Below, piece after piece: positions 16,164 through 24,816 of a DNA stretch of 35,514 nt (positions within the stretch are counted from its first letter, which is position 1; the number at the start of each line of letters is the position of its first letter). The notes under the pieces were generated by a model. That model saw only the letters and a list, made by a program, of their open reading frames with translations. It did no database searches and was not told the origin of the DNA. Origin of the DNA: Leeuwenhoekiella sp. (GTDB taxonomy: Bacteria; Bacteroidota; Bacteroidia; Flavobacteriales; Flavobacteriaceae); NCBI GenBank assembly GCA_011050015.1, contig DRGP01000164.1, positions 1 to 35,514 on the forward strand, written 5' to 3'. Made by a program: the position numbers and the translations under genes.

Positions 16164-17507
16164 TTGAGCACAAATCCTAAATCAGAAAAACTGGGCATTG
16201 AGCCTATCGGTCCATTATTAATAAAGCAGGCAGTACCCTCGGCGATCGGGATTCTGGTCATGTCACTCAATATTCTTGTAGATACCATTTTTGTGGGCAA
16301 CTGGATAGGATCCATTGCCATTGCAGCGATTAATGTGGTGCTACCGGTTTCCTTTTTTATTGCCGCATTGGGGATGTCAATCGGGATTGGTGGGGCGAGC
16401 ATTATCTCACGGGCTTTGGGTGCCAATGATCGACTCAAAGCTTTAAAAACATTTGGTAACCAGATTACCATTACGCTCGTGCTTACCATTAGTATGGTTA
16501 TTCTGGGACTTTTTTTTATAAATGATCTTATTCCTGCCTTTGGCGGAAAGGGGGACATCTTTGAGCCGGCCAAAATCTATTACCGTATTGTGCTTTATGG
16601 GGTTCCTATTCTTGCACTTTGTATGATGGGCAACAACGTGATTCGCGCGGAGGGAAACCCGAAATTTGCCATGGTGGCGATGATTTTTCCTTCAGTGGGG
16701 AATTTGTTGCTTGATTATATACTTATTAACCTGCTCGATATGGGCATGGCAGGCGCGGCGTGGGCGACCACTATTTCCTATGGATTTTGTTTTCTCTATA
16801 TTCTCTGGTATTTTCTGAGTAAAAACTCCGATTTAAAGATCAATTTTGGTCATTTTGGGATCGATTTGGCCATTTTAAAGGAGATTTCTGCACTGGGTTT
16901 TGTGACTCTCGCTCGGCAAGCGGTTGTGAGCATCACGTACTTATTGATGAACAATATTCTCTTTGATCTTGGGGGCGAGTCGTCAGTGACCGTCTATGCC
17001 ATTATTGGCCGCATGCTCATGTTTGCGCTGTTTCCAGTTCTGGGCGTAACGCAGGGATTTTTGCCCATTGCAGGCTACAATTATGGAGCGCAGAAATTTC
17101 CGCGTGTACGCGAAACCATAAACAAAGCGATCTATTATTCCTGCGGATTAGCGCTTCTTATTTTTGCGCTGATCATGATTTTTCCCGAAGAAATTGTATC
17201 CGTTTTTACGACAGATGTGGCAGTGCTCAGAGATACGCCTTGGGCGATGCGCTGGGTATTTGCGGCCATACCCATTATTGGGATTCAGTTGATCGGTTCG
17301 GCGTATTTTCAAGCCATTGGAAAGGCAAAGCCGGCACTTTTGCTTACGCTCACGCGGCAAGGGTTTTTCTTTATACCGCTAGTTCTTATTTTGCCCAATT
17401 ATTTCGGCGAACTGGGCGTGTGGATTTCCTTTCCTATCGCCGATGTACTTTCTACGATTGTAACCGGTTATTTTTTAAACAGGGAGATTAAGAGGACGCT
17501 AATATAA
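16164..17507 (+). CDS. MATE-family efflux transporter
   Basis: PLLIKQAVPSAIGILVMSLNILVDTIFVG, repeated TM blocks, AALGMSIGIGGASIISRALGA. Confidence 0.92.
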   Translation: MSTNPKSEKLGIEPIGPLLIKQAVPSAIGILVMSLNILVDTIFVGNWIGSIAIAAINVVLPVSFFIAALGMSIGIGGASIISRALGANDRLKALKTFGNQITITLVLTISMVILGLFFINDLIPAFGGKGDIFEPAKIYYRIVLYGVPILALCMMGNNVIRAEGNPKFAMVAMIFPSVGNLLLDYILINLLDMGMAGAAWATTISYGFCFLYILWYFLSKNSDLKINFGHFGIDLAILKEISALGFVTLARQAVVSITYLLMNNILFDLGGESSVTVYAIIGRMLMFALFPVLGVTQGFLPIAGYNYGAQKFPRVRETINKAIYYSCGLALLIFALIMIFPEEIVSVFTTDVAVLRDTPWAMRWVFAAIPIIGIQLIGSAYFQAIGKAKPALLLTLTRQGFFFIPLVLILPNYFGELGVWISFPIADVLSTIVTGYFLNREIKRTLI

Positions 17508-17611
17508 CTGATTTTTTACTTTTAGTAGAAATTTGACAAGAAAGGCTACCGTTTTTTTGATAAACGAGTCTCGCATTTTAGGAGATAAATCGGTTTTTTT
17601 AGGTATATTGA

Positions 17612-17911
17612 ATGTTCAATCAACTTATGAAAATCAACGATATAAAAGATGCTATACGAGAACAGCTGAATAGTTGTAATGACCGGGAACAGTTGCTCGA
17701 TGCATTAGTTAAACTCATTCCAGACCCTCAGCGCTCTGTAAGTACTACGTACGCTGAAGAACCGGAAACAAAATATGGAAATATAGTTGCTGTGCCCGAA
17801 GCGCATTATAAACTTTTAAAGGAAGATTGGGAGCTTTTTAAAAAAGGTAAAATTAAAGCAAAACCTTTAGAAGAGGTAATGAGCAGATTAAGTCAAAAAC
17901 ACCAATCTTGA
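17612..17911 (+). CDS. Antitoxin-like/addiction-module component; true start may be Met at 17627
   Basis: Overlaps the downstream ParE-like gene by 4 bp; paralogous in layout and sequence to 26664-26954. Confidence 0.7.
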   Translation: MFNQLMKINDIKDAIREQLNSCNDREQLLDALVKLIPDPQRSVSTTYAEEPETKYGNIVAVPEAHYKLLKEDWELFKKGKIKAKPLEEVMSRLSQKHQS

Positions 17912-18192
17912 GGATTATTCTGCTTGAAAGGGCGGAAATTGAGATTGATGATTCCGCATTTTATTACGACTCTCAAAAAACAGGTCTTGGAAGTCTATTT
18001 TTGCTTGAGGTAGAGCGTATATGTGTTTTAATTTCAAGAAATCCAGAAAGGTTTACCAAAAACCGAGATGGTTTTCGTGAAGCACCACTACAGCGCTTTC
18101 CTTTTCGTATAATTTATAAAATGGATAAAGATGAGCTTTACGTAGTTTCTGTTTTTCATATCCGCCGAAACCCCTCAAAAAAGCCGAAATAA
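17908..18192 (+). CDS. ParE/RelE-superfamily toxin
   Basis: AEIEIDDSAFYYDSQKTGLGSLFLLEVERICVLISRNPERF...APLQRFPFRIIYKMDKDELYVVSVFHIRRNP. Confidence 0.88.
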   Translation: MRIILLERAEIEIDDSAFYYDSQKTGLGSLFLLEVERICVLISRNPERFTKNRDGFREAPLQRFPFRIIYKMDKDELYVVSVFHIRRNPSKKPK

Positions 18193-18207
18193 AATAGTTC
18201 GCAAAAC

Positions 18208-19017
18208 CTAATTCTCCCCAAACGCCCACCTTAAAAACCCAGGAAACGCTTTTCCCCAGGTAGGCAGATCGTGCCTTCCACCTTCTATTTGCAAATAGGT
18301 GATATCGCCCGGAAAAGAATATCCTTTGGCCTGAAGTTCCTTGACCAGGTCAAGGGTGTCATCTATGCTATCTATAATGCCGTTGTTGTTACGATCTACT
18401 TTTTCGTCCAGGCTGCCGCACTGAAACCAGAAATCGAGGTGTGGGTTGTGATCGGCATTTTTTACCATATCGAGCACGATGCGACTTCGGTCTTCCATAT
18501 CTCCTTTTATGTATGGTTTTTTTCGCCACCAGAACGAGCCGCTGAAAACACCTATTTTATCAAAATAATTGGCATGGTTGAAGCCAATGTCAAAAGCGTT
18601 AAGTCCGCCCAGAGACATCCCGCAGAACACCCAGTCTGTCTTTTTATGGGATGCATTGAATTCGTCTTTGAGAAAAGGAATCATTTCTTTTATGATAAAC
18701 TGACTGTATATTTTAGCCCGGGCGCCACGCCCTTTAAAGTCGGAACAGCAGGCGGTACCATATTCTTGCAAGCGATTTCCGGCAGTGATGCCCACATAAA
18801 TAAACGGCTGTATACCTTTGGTGGTAAAAGCGGCGGTAAGGGTGCTGGCCAGGTTCATTTTGTCAAAATCCTGGCCGTCGTTCATGAGCAGTACAGGGAA
18901 TTTTTGGGGATTCTTCCAGAACGTAGGTGGCGCAAAAAGCCGAAAATCTACCTTTCGTTCCAAATATGTAGAATAAAGTGAGCCCTTGATGCTAATGTGG
19001 TCTATGTGAAAATGCAT
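18208..19017 (-). CDS. Esterase (alpha/beta hydrolase, EstD/Fes-like); start probably MHFHIDH
   Basis: VLLMNDGQDF, nucleophile elbow CGMSLGGLNAFDIG, GSLDE, GGRHDLPTW. Confidence 0.82.
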   Translation of the reverse strand: MHFHIDHISIKGSLYSTYLERKVDFRLFAPPTFWKNPQKFPVLLMNDGQDFDKMNLASTLTAAFTTKGIQPFIYVGITAGNRLQEYGTACCSDFKGRGARAKIYSQFIIKEMIPFLKDEFNASHKKTDWVFCGMSLGGLNAFDIGFNHANYFDKIGVFSGSFWWRKKPYIKGDMEDRSRIVLDMVKNADHNPHLDFWFQCGSLDEKVDRNNNGIIDSIDDTLDLVKELQAKGYSFPGDITYLQIEGGRHDLPTWGKAFPGFLRWAFGEN

Positions 19018-19136
19018 GGTCGTATTTAGTCTGCAAGTATAAGGATTCTGAAAATAAAACAATTACAGCGACAAAATAAGTTGCTTTTGTTTGATAATAC
19101 GTTTTTTTGACTCATTTTTAGTCTAAATTTAGAGCA

Positions 19137-19850
19137 ATGGCAGCCGTTTCACATATCCCTTATTTTTCAAACATCCTCAACCGGATCATTGATATTGAAG
19201 TGACCGGTCATTGGGGACACCCCATTTTGATGTTTCCATCGTCTTATGGCAGTTACACACAAAACAGGGATTTTGGCCTTAACGATACGGTGATGCATTT
19301 TGTGGATCAAGGCCTTATTAAGCTCTACAATATAGAAACACTCGACGGCTGGTCGTTTTACGCAGAGCATATGTCTTCTGAAGATAAAATTGCCAACTAT
19401 GAGCAGTATCTGCAGTTTATGACGCAGGAGTTGATCCCCAAGATACAGCAGGATTGCAATACGCATCGGGTAGCGGTGGCCGGCTGTAGTTTTGGCGGTT
19501 ATCATGCAGGTAATATTGCCTTTCGCTTTCCAGATTTTGTCTCACACCTTTTTTCCATGTCCGGTGTGTTCAATATTCGTAACCTCACCCCACTTTCTGA
19601 CGATATGCGCATTTATTTTAACTGCCCTGATGAATTTGTACTCAACGATGAATCGTGGAAATACAACCACATGCAGATCGTGCTAAATACTTCAGACTGG
19701 GATATTTGTCTTTCCCGAAACCAGCGTATGCACGAGGTGCTCAATAATAAAGGTATCGAGCACTGGTATGATGAACGCAGATGGATAGAACATGACTGGC
19801 CACTTTGGAAAATGGTGTTTCCAGAGTATATTCAACATTATTTTAGCTAA
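19137..19850 (+). CDS. Esterase-like alpha/beta hydrolase
   Basis: Nucleophile elbow VAGCSFGGYHAGNIA; C-terminal WIEHDWPLW. Confidence 0.8.
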   Translation: MAAVSHIPYFSNILNRIIDIEVTGHWGHPILMFPSSYGSYTQNRDFGLNDTVMHFVDQGLIKLYNIETLDGWSFYAEHMSSEDKIANYEQYLQFMTQELIPKIQQDCNTHRVAVAGCSFGGYHAGNIAFRFPDFVSHLFSMSGVFNIRNLTPLSDDMRIYFNCPDEFVLNDESWKYNHMQIVLNTSDWDICLSRNQRMHEVLNNKGIEHWYDERRWIEHDWPLWKMVFPEYIQHYFS

Positions 19851-19877
19851 CAAAAATCAATTTTTAAAATATAGATC

Positions 19878-20975
19878 ATGACAAAAAAAGTAGGAATAAT
19901 ATTTGGGATGGAAGATACCTTCCCCTGGGCATTCATAGAGCGCGTTAATGAACTGGGCAAAGGTGATATTATCGCTGAGCCCGTACTTATTGACAAAGTA
20001 CAACAAGGTGTTGATTACGGCTATCACGTAATTTTTGACCGTCTTTCTCACGAAGTGCCATTTTACCGCGCTTATTTAAAAAATGCCGCACTTATGGGCG
20101 CGGCAGTGGTCAATAATCCGTTTTGGTTTAGTGCAGACGAGAAGTTTTTTAATAACTGCCTGGCCGTACAACTGGGCGTTCCGGTGCCAAAAACCATTTT
20201 ATTGCCTTCAAACCACAGGCCAGATAATACTTCAGAAACCTCTTTTAGGAACCTCAAAAACCCAATGGATTGGGAATATATCTTTGATTATGTTGGTTTT
20301 CCTGCATTTATGAAGCCTTTTGATGGCGGCGGCTGGAAAAATGTATACAAAGTGCATGACAAAGAAGATCTTTTTGCACGTCATGCAGAAACTGCACAAC
20401 TGGTGATGATGCTGCAAGAAGAGATCGTTTTTGACGATTATTATCGTGTGTACTGCATCGGGCAAAAATATGTACATATTATGCCCTATGAGCCCAGAAA
20501 TGAATTTCATGACCGCTACGCAACCGAACCCAAAACAAATGGCGCAGCGCATAAGAAATTGATGAAAACTATTAAAGAGTATACCTTAAAGCTCAATCAG
20601 GCGCTGGGTTATGACTTTAATACGGTAGAATTTGCCATTCGTGACGGGGTACCTTATGCCATTGATTTTTGCAACCCGGCACCCGATGCAGATATTCATT
20701 CGGTAGGGCAAGTAAATTTTGACTGGATCGTTGAGCACTCGGCCAAATATGCCATAGAAAAAGCCAAAGCCTACAAACCGAAGCAGGACAATACTTCCTG
20801 GGGAACTTTCGTACAAAATGCGGTGTCCAAAACAAAACCGAAAACCAAGAGTGTACCTCTAAAATCGGCTGCAGAAGCCAAGAAAACCTCAGTTAAAAAA
20901 TCGACTAAAAAGGGTGAAAAAACGGCTATATCGAAGCCAACATCAGCAGCTAAATCAAAATTAAAAAAGGGATAA
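19878..20975 (+). CDS. ATP-grasp ligase-like protein with Lys-rich C-terminal tail
   Basis: FPAFMKPFDGGGWKNVYKV, EEIVFDDYYRVYCIGQKYVHI, VEFAIRDGVPYAIDFCNPAPD fit ATP-grasp motifs. Confidence 0.8.
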   Translation: MTKKVGIIFGMEDTFPWAFIERVNELGKGDIIAEPVLIDKVQQGVDYGYHVIFDRLSHEVPFYRAYLKNAALMGAAVVNNPFWFSADEKFFNNCLAVQLGVPVPKTILLPSNHRPDNTSETSFRNLKNPMDWEYIFDYVGFPAFMKPFDGGGWKNVYKVHDKEDLFARHAETAQLVMMLQEEIVFDDYYRVYCIGQKYVHIMPYEPRNEFHDRYATEPKTNGAAHKKLMKTIKEYTLKLNQALGYDFNTVEFAIRDGVPYAIDFCNPAPDADIHSVGQVNFDWIVEHSAKYAIEKAKAYKPKQDNTSWGTFVQNAVSKTKPKTKSVPLKSAAEAKKTSVKKSTKKGEKTAISKPTSAAKSKLKKG

Positions 20976-21212
20976 TTCTATAAGGAAGAACTTGAATTTT
21001 TTCTGTTTATAATTAGCTGGCAATAATTTTAGCAATATAATCCAAGTTTACCGCAGTTTAAAAAACCTTTTAAGAGCGCCATTTCTTGTTATTGCAACAT
21101 AAGATTGAAGAAAGAGCAATACGCAAAAATGAAAGTAGGCAGATTGTAAAAAAAATCTTTTTTTACGATGATACTAATGCTATAGAATTTACACTTCAAT
21201 AAACCCAACTTT

Positions 21213-22310
21213 ATGAAAAACTTTACCTTAGGAATTGAAGAAGAATTTCAAATATTAGACAGTGATACGCTGATGCTGCGTTCGCACATGTCTAAAATAC
21301 TGGATGGGGGCAAAGTTTTTCTCCAGGAGCGCATCAAGGAAGAAATGCATCAGGCCGTGGTGGAAATGGGCACCAATGTTTGCGAAAACATTAACCAGGC
21401 GCGCGATGAGGTTTCTTATTTGCGCCAGCAGGTCATTCAGCTGGCAGATAATGAGGGCATGAAAGTGGCTGCAGCGGGAACGCATCCTTTCTCGCATTGG
21501 AGCGACCAGTTGATCACGCCAAACCCGCATTATGACGCACTCATCGAGGAAATGAAAGACGTGGCTCGATCCAACCTTATTTTTGGCCTTCATGTGCACG
21601 TAGGTATTCCAGACCGGGAAGAAGGGCTTCAGATCATGAATGTGGCGCGGTATTTTCTTCCACATTTATACGCATTATCTACAAATTCGCCGTTTTGGGA
21701 AGCACGTGATACCGGTTTTAAATCCTTTCGCTCCAAGATTTTTGATAAGTTTCCGCGTACGGGAATTCCACCGTATTTCAGCAGCGTGGCTGAATATGAT
21801 AAGTTTGTGGAAATTTTGGTCAAGACCAATTGTATTGACAACGGCAAGAAAATATGGTGGGACATCCGGTTACACCCTTTTTATCCCACCGTAGAATTTC
21901 GCATTTGTGATATGGTAATGACCGTAGATGAGGTGATCTGTATCGCCGCGCTCATGCAGTGCATCATTGCAAAACTGCACAAGTTGCAGGAGCAGAACCT
22001 CACATTTAGAACGTATCGCCGCGTGCTAATCAATGAGAATAAATGGCGTGCGGCTCGCTGGGGTATAGACGCTAAACTTATCGATTTTGGCAAAAAAGAG
22101 GAAGTTAGTTTTGCTGCCCTGATCAATGAACTTTTAGAATTTATAGATGATGTGGTAGATGACCTGGGCTGTCGCAAGGAAGTCAATTTTGTGCACAACA
22201 TGATTCAACAAGGCTCTGGCGCAGACCGTCAACTTAAGGTTTTTAAAGAAACCGGAGATCTCAAAGAAGTGGTAAAGTATATTGTGGGCGAAACCTCTAA
22301 AGGTCTTTGA
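21213..22310 (+). CDS. Carboxylate-amine ligase, glutamate-cysteine ligase type 2 (YbdK/GCS2) family
   Basis: FTLGIEEEFQILD, AAAGTHPFSHW, GLHVHVGIPDREEGLQIMN, VEFRICDMVMTVDEV. Confidence 0.93.
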   Translation: MKNFTLGIEEEFQILDSDTLMLRSHMSKILDGGKVFLQERIKEEMHQAVVEMGTNVCENINQARDEVSYLRQQVIQLADNEGMKVAAAGTHPFSHWSDQLITPNPHYDALIEEMKDVARSNLIFGLHVHVGIPDREEGLQIMNVARYFLPHLYALSTNSPFWEARDTGFKSFRSKIFDKFPRTGIPPYFSSVAEYDKFVEILVKTNCIDNGKKIWWDIRLHPFYPTVEFRICDMVMTVDEVICIAALMQCIIAKLHKLQEQNLTFRTYRRVLINENKWRAARWGIDAKLIDFGKKEEVSFAALINELLEFIDDVVDDLGCRKEVNFVHNMIQQGSGADRQLKVFKETGDLKEVVKYIVGETSKGL

Positions 22311-22346
22311 TTCCCCTCCCAACCTCCCCCAAGGGGAGGAGTTAGG
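22311..22346. repeat. C/G-rich palindromic intergenic repeat
   Basis: ttcccctcccaacctcccccaaggggaggagttaggg. Confidence 0.6.
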
Positions 22347-22421
22347 GAAGGAATTTTAACAATCCATCAACTAAAACAGCCCTAAGAATCCGTAATTTCG
22401 CCCGTTATAATAAATTGAACG

Positions 22422-23258
22422 ATGGAGAATACCTATAGGATCGCAATTTTGGATATGAATGCTGGCGTGACCAATGAAGGCATGCGTTGTATCAAATTAA
22501 TTGCGGGACAGTTTTTGGAACAAGAAGGCGTAAAGGGGCATTACGATATTTTTGAAGTACGTACAAACAATGAGATCCCAGAGATAGAAGATTACGATAT
22601 TTTTATTTCTTCCGGTGGGCCAGGATCACCTTTGGTTTTTGGCGAAGCGTGGGAAACACCTTATTTTAGGTTTCTTGACGCGATTTTGACCCATAATTTG
22701 ATCAATCAAAACAAAAAATTTGCGTTTTTGATCTGCCATTCCTTCCAGTTAGCCGTCTTGCACTGGGATCTGGCCAAGGTTACAAAGCGTAAATCTACTT
22801 CTTTTGGCATCTTACCGGTACACAAAACGGATGCAGGAAAAATTGACGAACTGCTGGAAGGACTTAACAATCCATTTTATGCGGTAGATTCTCGCGATTA
22901 TCAAGTGGTGCGCCCCGATAAGCGGAAGATAGAAAGCCTGGGCGGTTCCATTTTGTGCAAGGAAAAAATGCGCCAGCAAATTCATCTGGAGCGAGCGGTA
23001 ATGGCCATTCGCTTTAGCGCGGAAATTGTAGGGGTACAGTTTCATCCTGAAGCAGATGCTGAAGGGATGATGCGCTATTTTCAGAAAAAGGAAAAACGCA
23101 GTCAGATCGTTAAGCGTTACGGAAGCAAAAAATACATTCAAATGATGGATTATCTGGACGATGACGACAAAATACTGATGACCCATATGCAGATCATACC
23201 ACGATTTTTAGTACGTGCTGCAGAACACATTGAAGAAACCAGATACGTCCCACTATGA
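22422..23258 (+). CDS. Class-I glutamine amidotransferase domain protein
   Basis: SSGGPGSPL, nucleophile context FLICHSFQLAV, VGVQFHPEAD. Confidence 0.88.
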   Translation: MENTYRIAILDMNAGVTNEGMRCIKLIAGQFLEQEGVKGHYDIFEVRTNNEIPEIEDYDIFISSGGPGSPLVFGEAWETPYFRFLDAILTHNLINQNKKFAFLICHSFQLAVLHWDLAKVTKRKSTSFGILPVHKTDAGKIDELLEGLNNPFYAVDSRDYQVVRPDKRKIESLGGSILCKEKMRQQIHLERAVMAIRFSAEIVGVQFHPEADAEGMMRYFQKKEKRSQIVKRYGSKKYIQMMDYLDDDDKILMTHMQIIPRFLVRAAEHIEETRYVPL

Positions 23259-24451
23259 TTCCAGAAATCCGAAAGCAATTCAACGAAGGCTACAAAGAGG
23301 AATATTATAAAAACCTGCAACAGGAAGTGCTGGATACCTTTGGCGAGCCTTGTAGATTTCGGATTTCAGAAACACCTGTTTTTATCAATAAAAGCCTTAA
23401 GAAGAAGGTTTTTGACGCCTGTGAGGCCATTATTGAGCAATTAAACACCATTGATTTAAAAGATATACGGGAAAAATTTATTCCACAGGAATTGAAAGTT
23501 CCGGGAGACTTGGGAAAACCCCATTTTCTGGCCATAGATTTTGGACTGTGTACGGGAGAAAACGGAGAGATTGATCCTCAGCTTATAGAATTACAGGCTT
23601 TTCCATCGTTGTTTTTTTATCAGCCTTTTTTGGGAAAAAGCTTTTTAAAACATTATCCCAATATTCCGAACGGTGATTTTCATTACTTTTTTAGTGATTT
23701 GGATGAAAAAGGATATGTGGAAGCACTGCGAGAGCTTATTCTGGACGGCCACCCGGCCGAAGAGGTCATCCTTTTAGAGATTTTCCCTGAAAAACAAAAA
23801 ACAAAAATTGATTTTGATGCGACTAAGCAAGCGCTGGGCATCGAAACGGTTTGTATGACCAAAATAAGCAAAGAAGGAAAACAGCTATTTTATACTAAAA
23901 ATGGGCAAAAAACACGCATAAAACGGATCTACAACCGGGTAATCGTTGATGAACTTAAAAATATTCCAGATCTCAAAACCCAGTTTCAGCTTACCGATGA
24001 GTTGGATGTGGAATGGGTGACGCATCCGGACTGGTTTTTTATGATTTCAAAAAGTATTTTGCCGCTATTGAAGCATAAATACATTCCAAAATCCTATTAT
24101 CTGAATGATTTCCCGAAAGATCTGGCTTTGAGTGATTATGTGCTCAAACCCCTGTTTTCTTTTGCCGGAAAAGGAATCAATTTGCATCCAGATATGGAAA
24201 CCATTGCTCAGATCACGGACAAAGAAAATTATATCCTGCAAAAAAAAGTGACCTACGCGCCACTTATAAAGACCAATACCGAAAAAAATTCTAAGGTAGA
24301 ACTGCGTATTCTCTTCATTTGGGATAAAGACGCAGATAAATTAAAACCCGTGGTAAACCTCACCCGCATGAGCAAAGGCGAACTTATAAATGTTTCCTAT
24401 CTGACAGAAGATACCTGGATCGGGAGTTCAATCAGTTTTTTTGAGAAGTAA
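23255..24451 (+). CDS. Conserved hypothetical, ATP-grasp-like
   Basis: ATGA overlap with the GATase gene; DYVLKPLFSFAGKGI and VELRILFIWDKDADKLKPVVNLTRMSKGELINV resemble ATP-grasp nucleotide-binding elements. Confidence 0.6.
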   Translation: MIPEIRKQFNEGYKEEYYKNLQQEVLDTFGEPCRFRISETPVFINKSLKKKVFDACEAIIEQLNTIDLKDIREKFIPQELKVPGDLGKPHFLAIDFGLCTGENGEIDPQLIELQAFPSLFFYQPFLGKSFLKHYPNIPNGDFHYFFSDLDEKGYVEALRELILDGHPAEEVILLEIFPEKQKTKIDFDATKQALGIETVCMTKISKEGKQLFYTKNGQKTRIKRIYNRVIVDELKNIPDLKTQFQLTDELDVEWVTHPDWFFMISKSILPLLKHKYIPKSYYLNDFPKDLALSDYVLKPLFSFAGKGINLHPDMETIAQITDKENYILQKKVTYAPLIKTNTEKNSKVELRILFIWDKDADKLKPVVNLTRMSKGELINVSYLTEDTWIGSSISFFEK

Positions 24452-24719
24452 CTCCGGTTTGTTTTGATTGAAAAACCGTCTAAAAATGACCGATAATAGG
24501 TCTATTTTGGTAGATATTCAATAAATCCTTTTGTTGGATTTGGTAGATTTTAACCGGGGCGGTGGCTTCGATACAAATTTCACTGCGCTTCGCTCCGTAA
24601 AATTCACTCAGCCACCTATGTGTTTCAACCAAAGGAAGATGTAGTTGGTTGAGTTTTTTGTCTTCGGCAAAAAGTATCGAAACCACCGGATCATTCCAAA
24701 AAAACCAGTCATTTTTGAC

Positions 24720-24739
24720 TCAAAATCGCCCGATTTTGA
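24720..24739. promoter_or_regulatory. Perfect 9-bp palindrome, candidate operator (TCAAAATCG-CC-CGATTTTGA)
   Basis: Located ~80 bp before the GH43-like start; its right arm supplies TTTG 23 bp before a TATTTTTA -7-like sequence. Confidence 0.45.
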
Positions 24740-24816
24740 CCTGTTTTCAACGGTTTTTCCCTATTTTTAGAGCATAATTCCTTGACCAAAAAACCTCCCC
24801 CAACTCACAGACTAAA

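Noticed and set aside
16164-17507. Drug-resistance island
   Set aside because: A single MATE transporter is common in chromosomes and there is no mobile context around it.
21140-21170. A/T hairpin (gtaaaaaaaatctttttttac) as a regulatory RNA
   Set aside because: Simple A/T complementarity in an AT-rich intergenic region; too weak to call.
24480-24686. 68-aa minus ORF as an intact gene
   Set aside because: GTG start, repeat-containing, no intact domain; treated only as a possible remnant.
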